Shown here: positions 9,897 through 18,369 of the stretch, one piece after another | Layout: the number at the start of each line of letters is the position of its first letter | How positions within the stretch are numbered: the stretch's first letter is position 1 | NCBI RefSeq assembly: GCF_013393905.1 | Contig: NZ_CP040272.1 | Span: 1,364,001-1,428,000, forward strand | Direction: 5' to 3' | DNA from: Nostoc sp. C052 | GTDB taxonomy: Bacteria; Cyanobacteriota; Cyanobacteriia; Cyanobacteriales; Nostocaceae | DNA: 64,000 nucleotides | The notes under the pieces: generated by a model | The model's database searches: none | Told to the model about the DNA's origin: nothing | Seen by the model: only the letters and a program-made list of their open reading frames with translations | Made by a program: the position numbers and the translations under genes

Positions 9897-10277
9897 CTAA
9901 TTTGAAATATTAATAACTTTTGGCTCAATTACTGTACCATCCAGAAGCAAAACGATCTCACTGCGATCTAAATAATAAATATGCTTATCAATTTCTGGGG
10001 CAAACACAATATACCAATACCATAAAAATGGCTTTGGATGAGGTTGCAGAGATTGAATTGAGGCAGCTATACATACATAAGAGTTGAATTTAGGTCGCTT
10101 TCGATAAGCTTCAGCCCGAACAATTTCAATAGCCTCGCCCATTGATAAAGGCACTGCTGACAATTCAGGATTCCAGGTGGAAACTTTTTTAAAAAGTGAG
10201 AGGGACACCTCGAAGTAAAGCTTCTTTTCTTCTGTACTGCAAATTAGCAGAGTAATTATTATATCTTCAAGTATCAA
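9897..10277 (-). CDS. Hypothetical protein
   Basis: A 126-residue frame starting with a TTG at 10277; no ATG with a good ribosome-binding site is seen. It contains AEAYRKRPKFNSYVCIAA and a hydrophobic, aromatic-rich strand region (PFLWYWYIVFAPEI), then YLDRSEIVLLLDGTVIEP. The composition looks coding and not random. It is not recognised. It may be a truncated gene in the mobile-element graveyard. Confidence 0.4.
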   Translation of the reverse strand: MILEDIIITLLICSTEEKKLYFEVSLSLFKKVSTWNPELSAVPLSMGEAIEIVRAEAYRKRPKFNSYVCIAASIQSLQPHPKPFLWYWYIVFAPEIDKHIYYLDRSEIVLLLDGTVIEPKVINISN

Positions 10278-10597
10278 AGCAATTTTAGATTATCCTAGTT
10301 CAGGAAAGAATTAATAACAAATAAGCTTATTTGTCAATATTTTGCTAATTAATGATCGTATCTCTAAACCTACTTGTCAATAGCATTTGAGATGCACTTA
10401 CACTGAGAAATTAACGTTTATGTTTTGGTTAACATAGAAATTACCCTTTCTTTGAGAATAAAGTATCCAAATCGATGGGAAATACGAGTCCCTTGCTGAA
10501 GAATTTGTCTTTTTCGGGTAGATGCCCTAGCATAATCTAGTTGCACAGATGCAAGTAAGTAAGTCGTGGAGAAAATTTATAAGTATGTAACGAAAAA
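10278..10597. other. Intergenic stretch without recognised feature
   Basis: AT-rich DNA between a hypothetical gene and an IS630 transposase fragment. No coding frame, hairpin or recognised repeat stood out. The left terminal repeat of the IS630 fragment may lie near 10570-10600, but its partner has been lost. Confidence 0.5.
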
Positions 10598-11340
10598 TTA
10601 AGCAGAAGAATAAGAGTTAAATTTTACACGTTGTGTACTGTAGTTTCCCTTTTCTCCTCTATTTTGAACTCCATCAATGACAGCATAGGCAAGGTCTAAT
10701 TCATCCTCAAAAGTTTGAGAAGCTAGTTCATTTTTTTTCAGGTGTTGCCACTCCAATTCAATTGGATTCATCTCTGAGCAGTATTTAGGTAAAAAGAAGA
10801 TGTACAAACCCATCTCTTCCCACTTTGTCCATAATTGCTGAACTTCTTTGCACCGATGTATCGGGCCGTTGTCCTCAACGATGACTCTGATACGACCTGC
10901 TTTTTGGGCTTCAAGTGCTTCAAGCTCCATCATTTGGATATAAGATTTGCGTGAAACACCGCCAATCACCAACCCGTACACAAAACTAATTAGAGGTTGA
11001 AGAAACCCAATAATACTTAACCTTCGTCCTCGGCGTTTACTCTGTTCTAAGCGTTTTTGTTGACCGAGAAAGTAGTAACTGTAACTCGGTTCGCTCCAAG
11101 CACAAAACCCTGATTCATCGACATACTTTAAATCAATTTCTCCAGCCGCCGCAGACAATTCCAGCATTTCTAAGTCAGCCTGTTTGATTTGCTGTACTAC
11201 CGAGTCTTGTTTCCCCTTATGACAAATCCAAAGTTCGTTTCCAAATGATCCCCTTTTTTTAAGTACCTGCCTTAACCAGTCAGGACTTAATTTTACGGAG
11301 CGTTCTTGTTCTAATTTTTGAGCTAACTGAACACTGTTAT
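10598..11340 (-). pseudogene. IS630-family transposase, N-terminus lost to an IS5 element
   Basis: From the ATG at 11167 the frame gives 189 residues with the DDE motifs VDESGFCAW, VEDNGPIHR and EMNPIELEW. It remains open and convincing upstream (LAQKLEQERSVKLSPDWLRQ) up to 11340, where an IS5-type element begins. The missing helix-turn-helix part is not found on the far side of that element (12259 onward), so DNA next to the IS5 copy has been deleted. Confidence 0.8.
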
Positions 11341-12258
11341 ATGAACCTATCCCACTAATATCAAGATTGTGGTAATATATTTTTGACTTGAGTTGGGTGT
11401 ATCCGTTGATGGCTGGACGTTTTGAGGGTTTGAGCGACCTGGAATGGAAGTTATTTGAAGATATATTTCCTAAGCAGGCATCTAAGCGTGGTAAAGGAAT
11501 GCCTCATGCACCATATCGTCATGTTTTAAATAGCCTGTTGTACATCCTGATTACTGGGTGTAGATGGTGTGACATACTGCGTGGGGACATCTGGGCATCG
11601 AAAAGCTCATCCCACCGATGGTTGAAAAAATGGCGTTGTGATGGAACATTTGAACATTTACAAGGACGTATTCTAGCGATGCCTGCGGCGGGCTACGCCT
11701 ACGCAGATGAAAAAGGACTGATAAATTGGGAATTTGGCGCGGTTGACGGGTCTTTTTCCCCCTGGGAAAGGAGGGGGTGAAGAAGTTGCGTATGGTGGCA
11801 AAGGCAAAGGTATTCTGATTCACACTCTGACTGAAGGCAATGGAATGCCTTTAACTAATTCCACTACTCCAGCTAACGGTAATGAGAGAGAGCAGGTTTT
11901 ACCTCTGCTTGATAAGGTAAAATTAAAAACTTTGAAGCGCGGTAGACCACGTAAACGATTCAAAGTGCTGGCTACTGATAAAGGCTACGACTCAAAGGAA
12001 AAACGTGCTGCTTTACGCAAGCGAGGTATTCGTCCTCAAATCCCAAAACGAGTTTGGAAAACCAAGAAAAACAGAGGAAGACCCATCAAAATCTCTGTTC
12101 CTAGATTTCAACAGGAGCGGTGTTTTGCTTGGTATCAACGCAAATACCGCCGTCTCGTTGTCAGATGGGAACGTCAAAAGCTTTACTTTGACGCATTCAT
12201 TGACCTTGCTACTATCCACATCTGGATTAACAAAATATTATTAGTGGGATAGGTTCAT
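11341..12258 (+). mobile_element. IS5-type insertion sequence, about 918 bp
   Basis: Perfect 20-bp inverted repeats (ATGAACCTATCCCACTAATA at 11341-11360 and its complement at 12239-12258) enclose two overlapping transposase frames. An AT dinucleotide at both outer ends could be a target duplication or part of the repeats. The element lies at the broken end of an IS630 transposase. Confidence 0.85.
11388..12252 (+). CDS. IS5-type transposase in two overlapping frames
   Basis: The first frame (11388-11780) encodes the N-terminal helix-turn-helix region and the first catalytic Asp (WEFGAVDGSFSP). The second (open from about 11734 to 12252) encodes GGKGKGILIHTLTEGNGMPL, ATDKGYDSKEKR (second Asp) and the C-terminal basic RFQQERCFAWYQRKYRRL with the last Glu. 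The frames meet at a TTTTTCCCCC run near 11756-11765, requiring a +1 (or -2) shift. Many IS5-family elements in cyanobacteria use such a frameshift, so the transposase may be functional. A simple indel cannot be excluded. Confidence 0.8.
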
Positions 12259-12467
12259 GATTTTTTTAGGGTTGTTTTCAAAGTCGGGTAGCACTTGGAG
12301 GTACAGGGATCGGAATCCCAGTCGCTCAAACAACTTTTATTGTGTATGCAAGTAAGGTTCAGAAAGCCACCCCTGCTGCCCCCGACAATCAAACCCTCGC
12401 ACAGACCGAACTCGACCACCACATCGCAACCCAAGCCCAAGCGATCGCTCCCGAACCACTGACAACC
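12259..12467 (+). pseudogene. Unidentified gene fragment (5' side of second intron)
   Basis: One plus-strand frame reads sensibly through the piece: a glycine-rich hydrophobic segment (ALGGTGIGIPVAQTTFIVYA) followed by a polar Ala/Gln/Pro-rich stretch (QTLAQTELDHHIATQAQAIA). The same frame appears to resume at 13964 beyond the intron (FLTTAVYSLLFPDKSN). It suggests a small membrane or secreted protein, possibly of the conjugation locus. Both ends are destroyed by mobile elements, so no function can be assigned. Confidence 0.35.
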
Positions 12468-13963
12468 GGGTTGAGTCGATGGGGGATATTATTTCCCCGC
12501 ACCTCTCAGTTAAATCTGGGCGTGCGACTTTCACCGCACCCAGCTTCCGATGTTCTCAGCTTGCGCTTTTGCTCATATGTTTGTAATCGTGGCAACTCTG
12601 ATGAATTGCTTCCAGATTATTTTTCTTCCAGTTGGCATGATTTCCGTCGATGTGGTGCAGGTGAACCCGTTCTTCATCGATGAACTTTAAGCCGCAGGAG
12701 GCACATTTATGGTTTTGCTTCTTAAGGGCAATAGAGGTTTCGCCATCGTAGAGCTTACTTTTGCGTTCGCTCCAGTAGGCTATATTTCCGTCATAGGGGG
12801 ATTTTCTTCCTTGCACTATGACGTGTTTATTTTCGGAGTAGGGAACTGCTGGGAATGCCTTTTTGACTAGTTCCTTGCTAGTGTGGCGTGTTTTCTTGGT
12901 TTCCTTGTTAAATACCGTATATGCTCTGTGACTTATGAACCAAAGTGAGAACTTTGAGCCGTCCATCTTGCAGAATTTATGGTAGTTTCTCCAACCTCTA
13001 ACTAACGGAGCTAATTTCTCCGCCTTTGTGGTGGCACCATAATTCGAATTCTGGTAGTCCCGTCCTTCTTAGGGATGGGGATTTCTCGTAGTCCTTGATG
13101 CTTCCAATTTCCACTATTCATTTTCAGTAGTTCTTCAAGGTTGAAGCGTTCCTGGAATGAGAGGGATTTCTTACCATCAATACCAGCCGTCTTTTTACCA
13201 GCATTTAGCTGAGATACAAGTCTAATTGCAAGAAATCGAGCCGAGGTGGATTTTAGAATAAGCTTTTGGAGTGACCTAGCTTTCCGCTTGTCTCCAACTT
13301 GAACAGCTTTGTACACTCGCTTTTGGAGGCGGAATAGGTTACGGCGGAATTTCTTCCAAGGTAACGCTACCCATGATTCACTAGTTTTGTAACTGTGCCT
13401 AATCATACTCTTCTCTAGTTTGTGTATTCTGAACACCTCAGACCAATTACGGTCTGTCCTACCCGAATTGTGGGGATTCCTCCGCTCGTCTGGGCTACTT
13501 GGGGTTCGACTGTCCCTTGACCCACAACTCGTTTTTCTTCGTTCCCTCGGAGAGATTGATTGTTCCGTTAGATGTAGCCATTTCGACTACTGGATTCCCT
13601 AGACTCTTGCCGCTATTGAAGAAGAATTCGGCGGGAATAATCTCCAGTGGGGTTAGGGTTTTTATGTTGCGCCCTGCCCGGCGAATAAGTCGCTTTTCTA
13701 GGCTCTGTTTCATCGTAGGAACTCCCTATTAGCGCCAGTGTCAACCCGCAACGGTCGTCTGATTACGCCCTGTTCCCAGCTTCACTCTACAAGAACCGAG
13801 CTTCTTCGGTGTGGGCAGATAAGGAGTCAATTCTGAGTCTGAATGGCAAGACTTACACTTGCATCAAACCGAGAGTTCAGCCTTTAGTGACAGTAATCTG
13901 CTGTCGGGCTGGATTAGTTATTTACGGGCTGATTACCGTGATTCACTAATCAACGAATCGCAC
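12468..13963 (-). mobile_element. Group II intron with deleted reverse-transcriptase core
   Basis: On the minus strand the intron begins with GTGCG (13959-13963), the consensus 5' end of bacterial group II introns, continues with about 520 bp of structured RNA region and the intron protein gene, and ends with a domain V-like hairpin (GGTGCGGTGAAAGTCGCAC, about 12520-12540) and the ATCGACTC motif (about 12473-12480). The exact 3' end is uncertain by a few bases. It lies antisense to the gene fragment it interrupts, so it could not be spliced from that gene's transcript. Confidence 0.75.
12556..13436 (-). pseudogene. Group II intron protein, RT core deleted
   Basis: The N-terminal part (13436 down to about 13030) carries the RT-0/RT-1 region (LNAGKKTAGIDGKKSLS, LREIPIPKKDGTTRI). 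It then jumps, out of frame, to the NSNYGA motif of the thumb/domain X, followed by GWRNYHKFCKMDGS and an HNH domain (CASCGLKF, HLHHIDGNHANW, HQSCHDY). RT blocks 2-7 including YADD are gone. The junction at AGAATTCGAATTATG is AT-rich with GAATT microhomology. A likely start is the ATG at 13406 or 13436. Confidence 0.85.
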
Positions 13964-14017
13964 TCCTTCCTTACCACTGCTGTCTATTCTCTCTTATTTC
14001 CCGACAAGTCTAATACA
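13964..14017 (+). pseudogene. Unidentified gene fragment (3' side of second intron)
   Basis: The frame of the 12259-12467 fragment continues here (SFLTTAVYSLLFPDKSN) if the intron is removed, until an IS4-type terminal repeat begins at 14018. Too short for any assignment; it mainly supports the placement of the intron boundaries. Confidence 0.3.
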
Positions 14018-14046
14018 TTAGCCCTTTCAAGGTGTTGTGTGATGAA

Positions 14047-14511
14047 CTAATTTGTAGTTTGGTAAAAAGAGGTGCAAATTTGTTGGGTGGAGAAAAAAAT
14101 GTTGCTAGGGCAGGTGTTTGAGCGTTTTGTAAAAGAGAGTCCAGTATCGGTGATGGTTCGTGGACTTTTAGAGAAAGCATTATGTGCTATTTGCTGAATA
14201 TTTTGTGGCAGTAAACTAATCACCCACAACAACAATGATGCAAAGCATCTGCTCACATCCAGTGTTCTCCGTTTATCCCCTTTTTTGGCTTTTTCCTCCT
14301 GATACCATTCTTTTAGTCTTTGCCTGACTGTGTTTGGTTTTTCATTATTCACTGCTCCAATGAACTCAGATACCTGGGTTAGACTACTTGATTTTGTCAC
14401 TACCATACCAAAGCTCCATGTTGCCAAACCTATGGCCTGTGGTATTGACAAGTTAGGCATCCGCTCGGAAACTATGCATGACCACTGTTTGAGATGTTTG
14501 TTGTTCAGCAT
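14047..14511 (-). pseudogene. IS4-type transposase N-terminal fragment
   Basis: The first 100 residues of the 154-residue frame resemble IS4-like transposase N-termini (LSIPQAIGLATWSFGMVVTK, TVRQRLKEWYQEEKAKKGDK, RCFASLLLWV). After that the sequence loses character and runs through unrelated codons to a stop near the element's end. No catalytic residue is present. Confidence 0.65.
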
Positions 14512-14615
14512 TTTGAGAATACATCCCTAGTTTCTAGTTTCATTCTCTCCCTTTCAGCAGTGAATACTCATACCCACGTAAAAAACCTACACCTGTCAGG
14601 AAGGTGGGGTCCCCT

Positions 14616-14685
14616 CTGGGGATAAGGGGCGGGGGGAAAGGTTTCAAATCCCTTACCCCTTTCCCTTTCCCCTTTCCCCAGTACT
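14616..14685. repeat. GGGGAAAGG/CCCCTTTCC interspersed repeat
   Basis: A G-rich run (ATAAGGGGCGGGGGGAAAGG) faces a C/T-rich run of CCCTTTCC units, giving a long hairpin. The same type of repeat occurs near 41.6-41.9 kb and 61.6-61.7 kb. It lies between the two transposase fragments of the IS4 remnant. Confidence 0.55.
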
Positions 14686-14699
14686 CACAAGCGCATTTT

Positions 14700-15167
14700 T
14701 GGGTTGGCAGACTACTAGTCAGAGAGGTTGCTGGTCAAATGGAAGCTACGATTCGACACCTCAATGCTACAACGCCTGATTTGCTACCAGGTTATCGAGT
14801 AAAAATTATTGATGGGAATGCGATCGCTAGCAGCGAACACCGTCTGAAAGTGCTACGTGATATTAGTCAACTGTTAAAGGCACGCCGCGTCAAGGTCTGC
14901 TTGAAGCAACCTAATCGTCATGGGGCTTACAGAGGGATGATGATTGCCATTCCCCCTGATGAGTGGTGTGTTTTTCAAAACATGACCTTCACAGAATGAT
15001 CACAAACTCTCAAACATCTGGCAGGTCTTGTCAAATTGAGAAATTTTCGCCGTCATCCGCGAGTTCCAAAGATTGCTCAACCAAAACGAACTTACTTCAA
15101 GAACAAGCCCCATGTCTCAACTGCTAAGATTCTAAACCAGAAAAAGCTGCAAAATAACACACCTTGA
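14700..15167 (+). pseudogene. IS4-type transposase, internally deleted
   Basis: Residues read from about 14700 (VAGQMEATIRHLNATTPDLL, YRVKIIDGNAIASSEHRLKV) match the region of an IS4-type transposase with the first catalytic Asp. A stop at 14997-14999 and loss of the middle follow. At about 15019 the characteristic basic C-terminus appears (LVKLRNFRRHPRVPK, RTYFKNKPHVSTAKIL), ending TGA at 15165-15167 inside the right terminal repeat. Most of the catalytic domain is missing. Confidence 0.65.
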
Positions 15168-15176
15168 AAGGGCTAA

Positions 15177-15570
15177 GATTACAACTTATGCATTGACAAA
15201 TAAGACAATAAATGTAGTAGTGGTGACAACTAAAAAATAATCGGTGATGTCCACGTCGGACTAAGGGGACAAGCATTGTCATTTCAGATGTCAGTGCTTA
15301 GTTCTTAATGGGCACGTAGCCAGAAAATTGTAAATTTTTCACTCTCCTCGTAGCTTAAGTGCCTTAACTGTAATTGATCGAAACAATTAATTGCTTAAGT
15401 GTCTTAAATGTCCTTGCATTTTCGCACTGATGCTGAGAATATTTAAAGGCACATATACAGTCAATAACAATACATTAGAAATTTTCTGAGGGATTTAATG
15501 GGTAAGTACTAATCGCATTGGTGCGTAAATCCTGAGTAAATTGATACTATGTATACAAGGAGACACCAAA
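15177..15570. other. Intergenic region upstream of phytochelatin-synthase-like gene
   Basis: About 390 bp between the last mobile-element scrap and the first chromosomal gene. It contains two similar TTAAGTG(C/T)CTTAA(C/A)TG motifs near 15355-15372 and 15393-15410, which could be protein-binding or simple repeats. No coding frame was seen. The promoter of the downstream gene should lie here. Confidence 0.4.
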
Positions 15571-16230
15571 ATGGATATTGATAACATAGCTCAAATTTCC
15601 AAACGAGATTTGGAAATTATTCAATTACATCAGTTTCAACAACCCATCTACTGTTGTAATGTCACTGCCATTGCCTATGCCTTTACCGCATTGGGATATC
15701 TGACGACTGTTGATGAGATTTTTTATGTTACTCAACTGCCGATCTCATCGGTTTTAGATGATGGTATGACGTTAGCAGAAACCTATGATACCTGTCGAAC
15801 TTATATTGAAAGAAAAGAAATACCTCTATCCATTCGGGTGGAGCATTTTGATAAACCGAGTATGACGCTCGAAGCATTCACACGTGAAGTTGAAGCTGCC
15901 GTTTGTGATGAGAATGATGTCCACATTCTTAACTTCAATACCCGTATTGCTCATGAAAATCCAAGCTTAGAAGGTGGTCACTTCTCCTTATTGGCAGACT
16001 ATGAACCGGAAACTCAAGAAATCACCATTGCAGATACAAATCCCAAACGATATACCCGGTTTTGGAAATGCCCAATTGGGCGTATATATGCCGCTTGCGT
16101 GGATAAGGATTCCTCATCGAATCGCTCTCGTGGCATGATTGTGCTTCGTAGGAAGGAGAAAGTCAATCTAGCAGGTAATGGGGTGGTTCATCCAGCAGAA
16201 ATCGCCTTGAACGCTCTCCATTCTGAATAA
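15571..16230 (+). CDS. Phytochelatin-synthase-like cysteine peptidase
   Basis: A 219-residue protein from the ATG at 15571, chosen because AAGGAG lies 9-14 bp upstream (a longer frame from 15541 lacks one). It has the papain-like fold signature of phytochelatin synthases: QQPIYCCNVTAIAYAF with the likely nucleophilic Cys, GGHFSLLADY with the His and ITIADTNPKRY with the Asp. Phytochelatin synthases transfer or cleave gamma-Glu-Cys of glutathione; bacterial short forms act mainly as glutathione or gamma-Glu-Cys peptidases. No signal peptide is seen. A metal-response role is possible, as manganese-exporter-like genes follow convergently. Confidence 0.7.
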   Translation: MDIDNIAQISKRDLEIIQLHQFQQPIYCCNVTAIAYAFTALGYLTTVDEIFYVTQLPISSVLDDGMTLAETYDTCRTYIERKEIPLSIRVEHFDKPSMTLEAFTREVEAAVCDENDVHILNFNTRIAHENPSLEGGHFSLLADYEPETQEITIADTNPKRYTRFWKCPIGRIYAACVDKDSSSNRSRGMIVLRRKEKVNLAGNGVVHPAEIALNALHSE

Positions 16231-16245
16231 ATTCCTTAAGGAGTA

Positions 16246-16548
16246 CTACGGTATTTGCTCAGAATCTACCGATGGTTCATTGTTAAATAACAGCAAGCGT
16301 GCTGCAAGGATAGCAAATCCGACAGCCGCGATCGCTTTTAGAACGCGTGTAGGTAATAATTCGGCTACTGCACCCCCTGCTAACGATCCCAACAAGCTTG
16401 TCACCAGCAATGCGCCTGCTGCACCAAAAAATACTGCACGCGGAGAATTACAACGCCCTGAAAGTGCGATCGCCGCTAGCTGACTTTTGTCACCCAATTC
16501 TGATAAAAAAACTGTAATAAAGCTTAGTCCTAAAAGATGCCAATCCAT
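16246..16548 (-). CDS. UPF0016 (TMEM165/Gdt1) half-size Mn exporter subunit
   Basis: A 100-residue membrane protein with about three helices and one ELGDKS motif (residues about 17-22), the cation-binding E-x-G-D-(K/R)-(S/T) signature of the UPF0016/GDT1 family. Full-length members (TMEM165, cyanobacterial Mnx) have two such repeats in one chain; here each repeat is a separate gene, the partner being at 16624-17055. I recall such pairs described as hemi-manganese exchangers in Anabaena. Likely role: manganese export across the plasma or thylakoid membrane as a heteromer. Confidence 0.8.
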   Translation of the reverse strand: MDWHLLGLSFITVFLSELGDKSQLAAIALSGRCNSPRAVFFGAAGALLVTSLLGSLAGGAVAELLPTRVLKAIAAVGFAILAARLLLFNNEPSVDSEQIP

Positions 16549-16554
16549 ATAATT

Positions 16555-16623
16555 AAGGGGAAAGGGGAATGGTGAGTGGGGAATGGGGAATGGGGAGTTT
16601 TTCTAATAACCAATGACAAATGA
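16555..16623. repeat. Short tandem heptamer repeats between the two UPF0016 genes
   Basis: GGGGAAT-type units, then AATGACAAATGACTAATGAC-type units. These are simple tandem arrays common in Nostoc-type genomes, occupying most of the 75-bp gap between the paired genes. Confidence 0.75.
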
Positions 16624-17055
16624 CTAATGACCAACCAATACATCCCAAAACAGCATTAGAGAAATTACTAACAACATCACGCCTGCTGATTTTTCTACAG
16701 TTTTTGGGCTGAGTCGGCTGGCTATCCAACTACCTAAAAGTACGCCTAATAAGCTGGTGCTGATCAGCGCCGCCGCCGAACCGATAAATACCACCCACGG
16801 CGAATGAGATTCTGCACTCATTAACAGAGTGGATAGCTGAGTTTTATCTCCAATTTCTGCTAGAAAAATTGTGACAAAAGTTGTACCAAAAACTACCAGC
16901 GCTGATTGCTGCTTTTGAGAACTATCGGCAACGACAGGACCAACTGATGGAGCGATCGCAGGAGTTAAGTTAAAATCATTGCTGTCTTTTAGTTCTAGCT
17001 CAACCTCAGACTGAGTTATGCCAGAAATGCCCAAAGGTGCAGAGTCAAGTTTCAC
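16624..17055 (-). CDS. UPF0016 (TMEM165/Gdt1) half-size Mn exporter subunit
   Basis: A 143-residue protein with a 50-residue polar N-terminal extension followed by about three membrane helices and one EIGDKT motif near residue 66. It is the second half of the two-gene UPF0016 system with 16246-16548, transcribed in the same direction and upstream of it. Each protein has one repeat, so function should need assembly of both. The family's substrates are Mn2+ and Ca2+, with Mn2+ in cyanobacteria. Confidence 0.8.
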   Translation of the reverse strand: MKLDSAPLGISGITQSEVELELKDSNDFNLTPAIAPSVGPVVADSSQKQQSALVVFGTTFVTIFLAEIGDKTQLSTLLMSAESHSPWVVFIGSAAALISTSLLGVLLGSWIASRLSPKTVEKSAGVMLLVISLMLFWDVLVGH

Positions 17056-17180
17056 AGGTGGTAGTTTTGGTTGCTAGGGTGCTTTCATATTTCTATCATA
17101 TTCTCAGATTGTTGTAATAAATTGCAACTTCAAAGATAGAAACAAAAAATTATGGCGTGTCTTTACTTCCTTGCATACTA

Positions 17181-18366
17181 AGCTGTTCAGCATTTAAATT
17201 GGGTATAATAAAAAACTGAATTCAGTCAAAAAATGGAATAATGCCAGCAAAAAATCATTTAACTTCTCAGCAGATAGAGAAACTACAAAAAGCTTTAAAA
17301 CTGGAAGAAAATGGAGAAATAAGAGAAAGAATACTAATTCTCTTGTTGCTTAATGACGGGAAAACACAAGCTAACATAGCAGAATTTTTGGGTTGTTCTT
17401 TAAATAAAGTATCATATTGGTGTGTACATGGAGACCCAGAGAATCTAGAAAGCCTAAAAGATGAGAGGATGAAGGGAAACCATAAAAAAGCCACAGATAA
17501 GTATATAGAAATATTACTAGAAACTATAGATAAAGAACCAGAAGAATTAGGATACGAGTTTGGCAGATGGACAGCGCAGAGATTAGCAACATATTTAGAG
17601 CAACTCACAGGCATACAATTAAGTGGTTCTCAAGTAAGGAGGATATTAGAGAAAAAAAAGTACGTCTACCTCTGGACAAAATATAGCTTAGAGTCCAAGA
17701 GGAATCTAGAAAAAAGAAAAGCATTTAAACAGAAAATAGCAGAGTATTTAAGAATAGAGAAAGAGCATCCAGAACGATTACAGGTATGGTTTTGGGATGA
17801 GAGTGGCTTTAGTTTAAGGGTGATAAGAAGAAAATCATGGTGTAAAAAAGGTCACTCTAAAAACGTGAGAGGAGACAGAAGAAAAGGGAGAATTAATGTG
17901 ATGGGAGGATTAAGGTATTCAGATAAGAAAAGATTTGTAGAATTTATTGATAAAGGGAATGCAGACAATTTTTACAAAGTCCTAAAAATCTTTTATGAAG
18001 AAATAGTTTTCGATTGGGTAGAAGCTGGTAATCAAGCTAAAGATTTTGCGGAGAAGGGAGCAAAAATAGTTATTATTCTTGATAATGCAAGTTTTCACAA
18101 AAAGCAAGAGTATATTAATAAAATTGAAACAGAAATGCCGAATATTCATTTAGAGTTTCTCCCGGAATATAGCCCAGATTATAACTTAATTGAATTGGTC
18201 TGGCACTCGACAAAAGAATATATTGCTAATCGGCTATTTCAATCAATTGAAGACCTAGAATATTTATTACATCAACTTTTAAATGAAGGAGAGTTAATTA
18301 TTAAATGGGGACGAAAACTCAAAAATAAAGGCGATGCTGTTATCACAATTTAAATGCACAACAGCT
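17181..18366 (+). mobile_element. IS630-family insertion sequence, 1186 bp, intact
   Basis: Inverted ends (AGCTGTTCAGCATTTAAATT at 17181-17200; complement of AGCTGTTGTGCATTTAAATT at 18347-18366; three mismatches) are flanked by TA at 17179-17180 and 18367-18368. One uninterrupted transposase gene is inside. It is unrelated in sequence to the IS630 copies at 5.1 and 10.6 kb. The insertion is 1 bp from the stop codon of the neighbouring YkgJ-type gene. Confidence 0.9.
17241..18353 (+). CDS. IS630-family transposase (complete)
   Basis: A 370-residue transposase in a single frame. It has an N-terminal helix-turn-helix (GKTQANIAEFLGCSLNKVSY), a winged-helix linker and the DDE domain: WFWDESGFS (first Asp), VIILDNASFHK (second Asp) and PEYSPDYNLIELVW (Glu). 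Intact frame and both ends suggest a recently active copy. Confidence 0.92.
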   Translation: MPAKNHLTSQQIEKLQKALKLEENGEIRERILILLLLNDGKTQANIAEFLGCSLNKVSYWCVHGDPENLESLKDERMKGNHKKATDKYIEILLETIDKEPEELGYEFGRWTAQRLATYLEQLTGIQLSGSQVRRILEKKKYVYLWTKYSLESKRNLEKRKAFKQKIAEYLRIEKEHPERLQVWFWDESGFSLRVIRRKSWCKKGHSKNVRGDRRKGRINVMGGLRYSDKKRFVEFIDKGNADNFYKVLKIFYEEIVFDWVEAGNQAKDFAEKGAKIVIILDNASFHKKQEYINKIETEMPNIHLEFLPEYSPDYNLIELVWHSTKEYIANRLFQSIEDLEYLLHQLLNEGELIIKWGRKLKNKGDAVITI

Positions 18367-18369
18367 TAC

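Larger units (their letters stand above)
14018..15176. mobile_element. IS4-type insertion sequence remnant with foreign insert
   Basis: Inverted 18-bp ends (TTAGCCCTTTCAAGGTGT at 14018-14035 and its complement at 15159-15176) bound a composite region. The right part encodes pieces of one IS4-type transposase in plus orientation whose last codons run into the right repeat. The left part encodes a different IS4-type transposase fragment on the minus strand. Internal deletions and a second insertion best explain this. Confidence 0.6.

Noticed and set aside
12255..12534. Minus-strand frames overlapping the second intron's 3' end
   Set aside because: They run antisense through an intron end and a gene fragment and show no protein-like features.
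13495..13713. 72-residue minus-strand frame before the intron protein
   Set aside because: It lies in the structured 5' RNA part of the group II intron and is probably non-coding.
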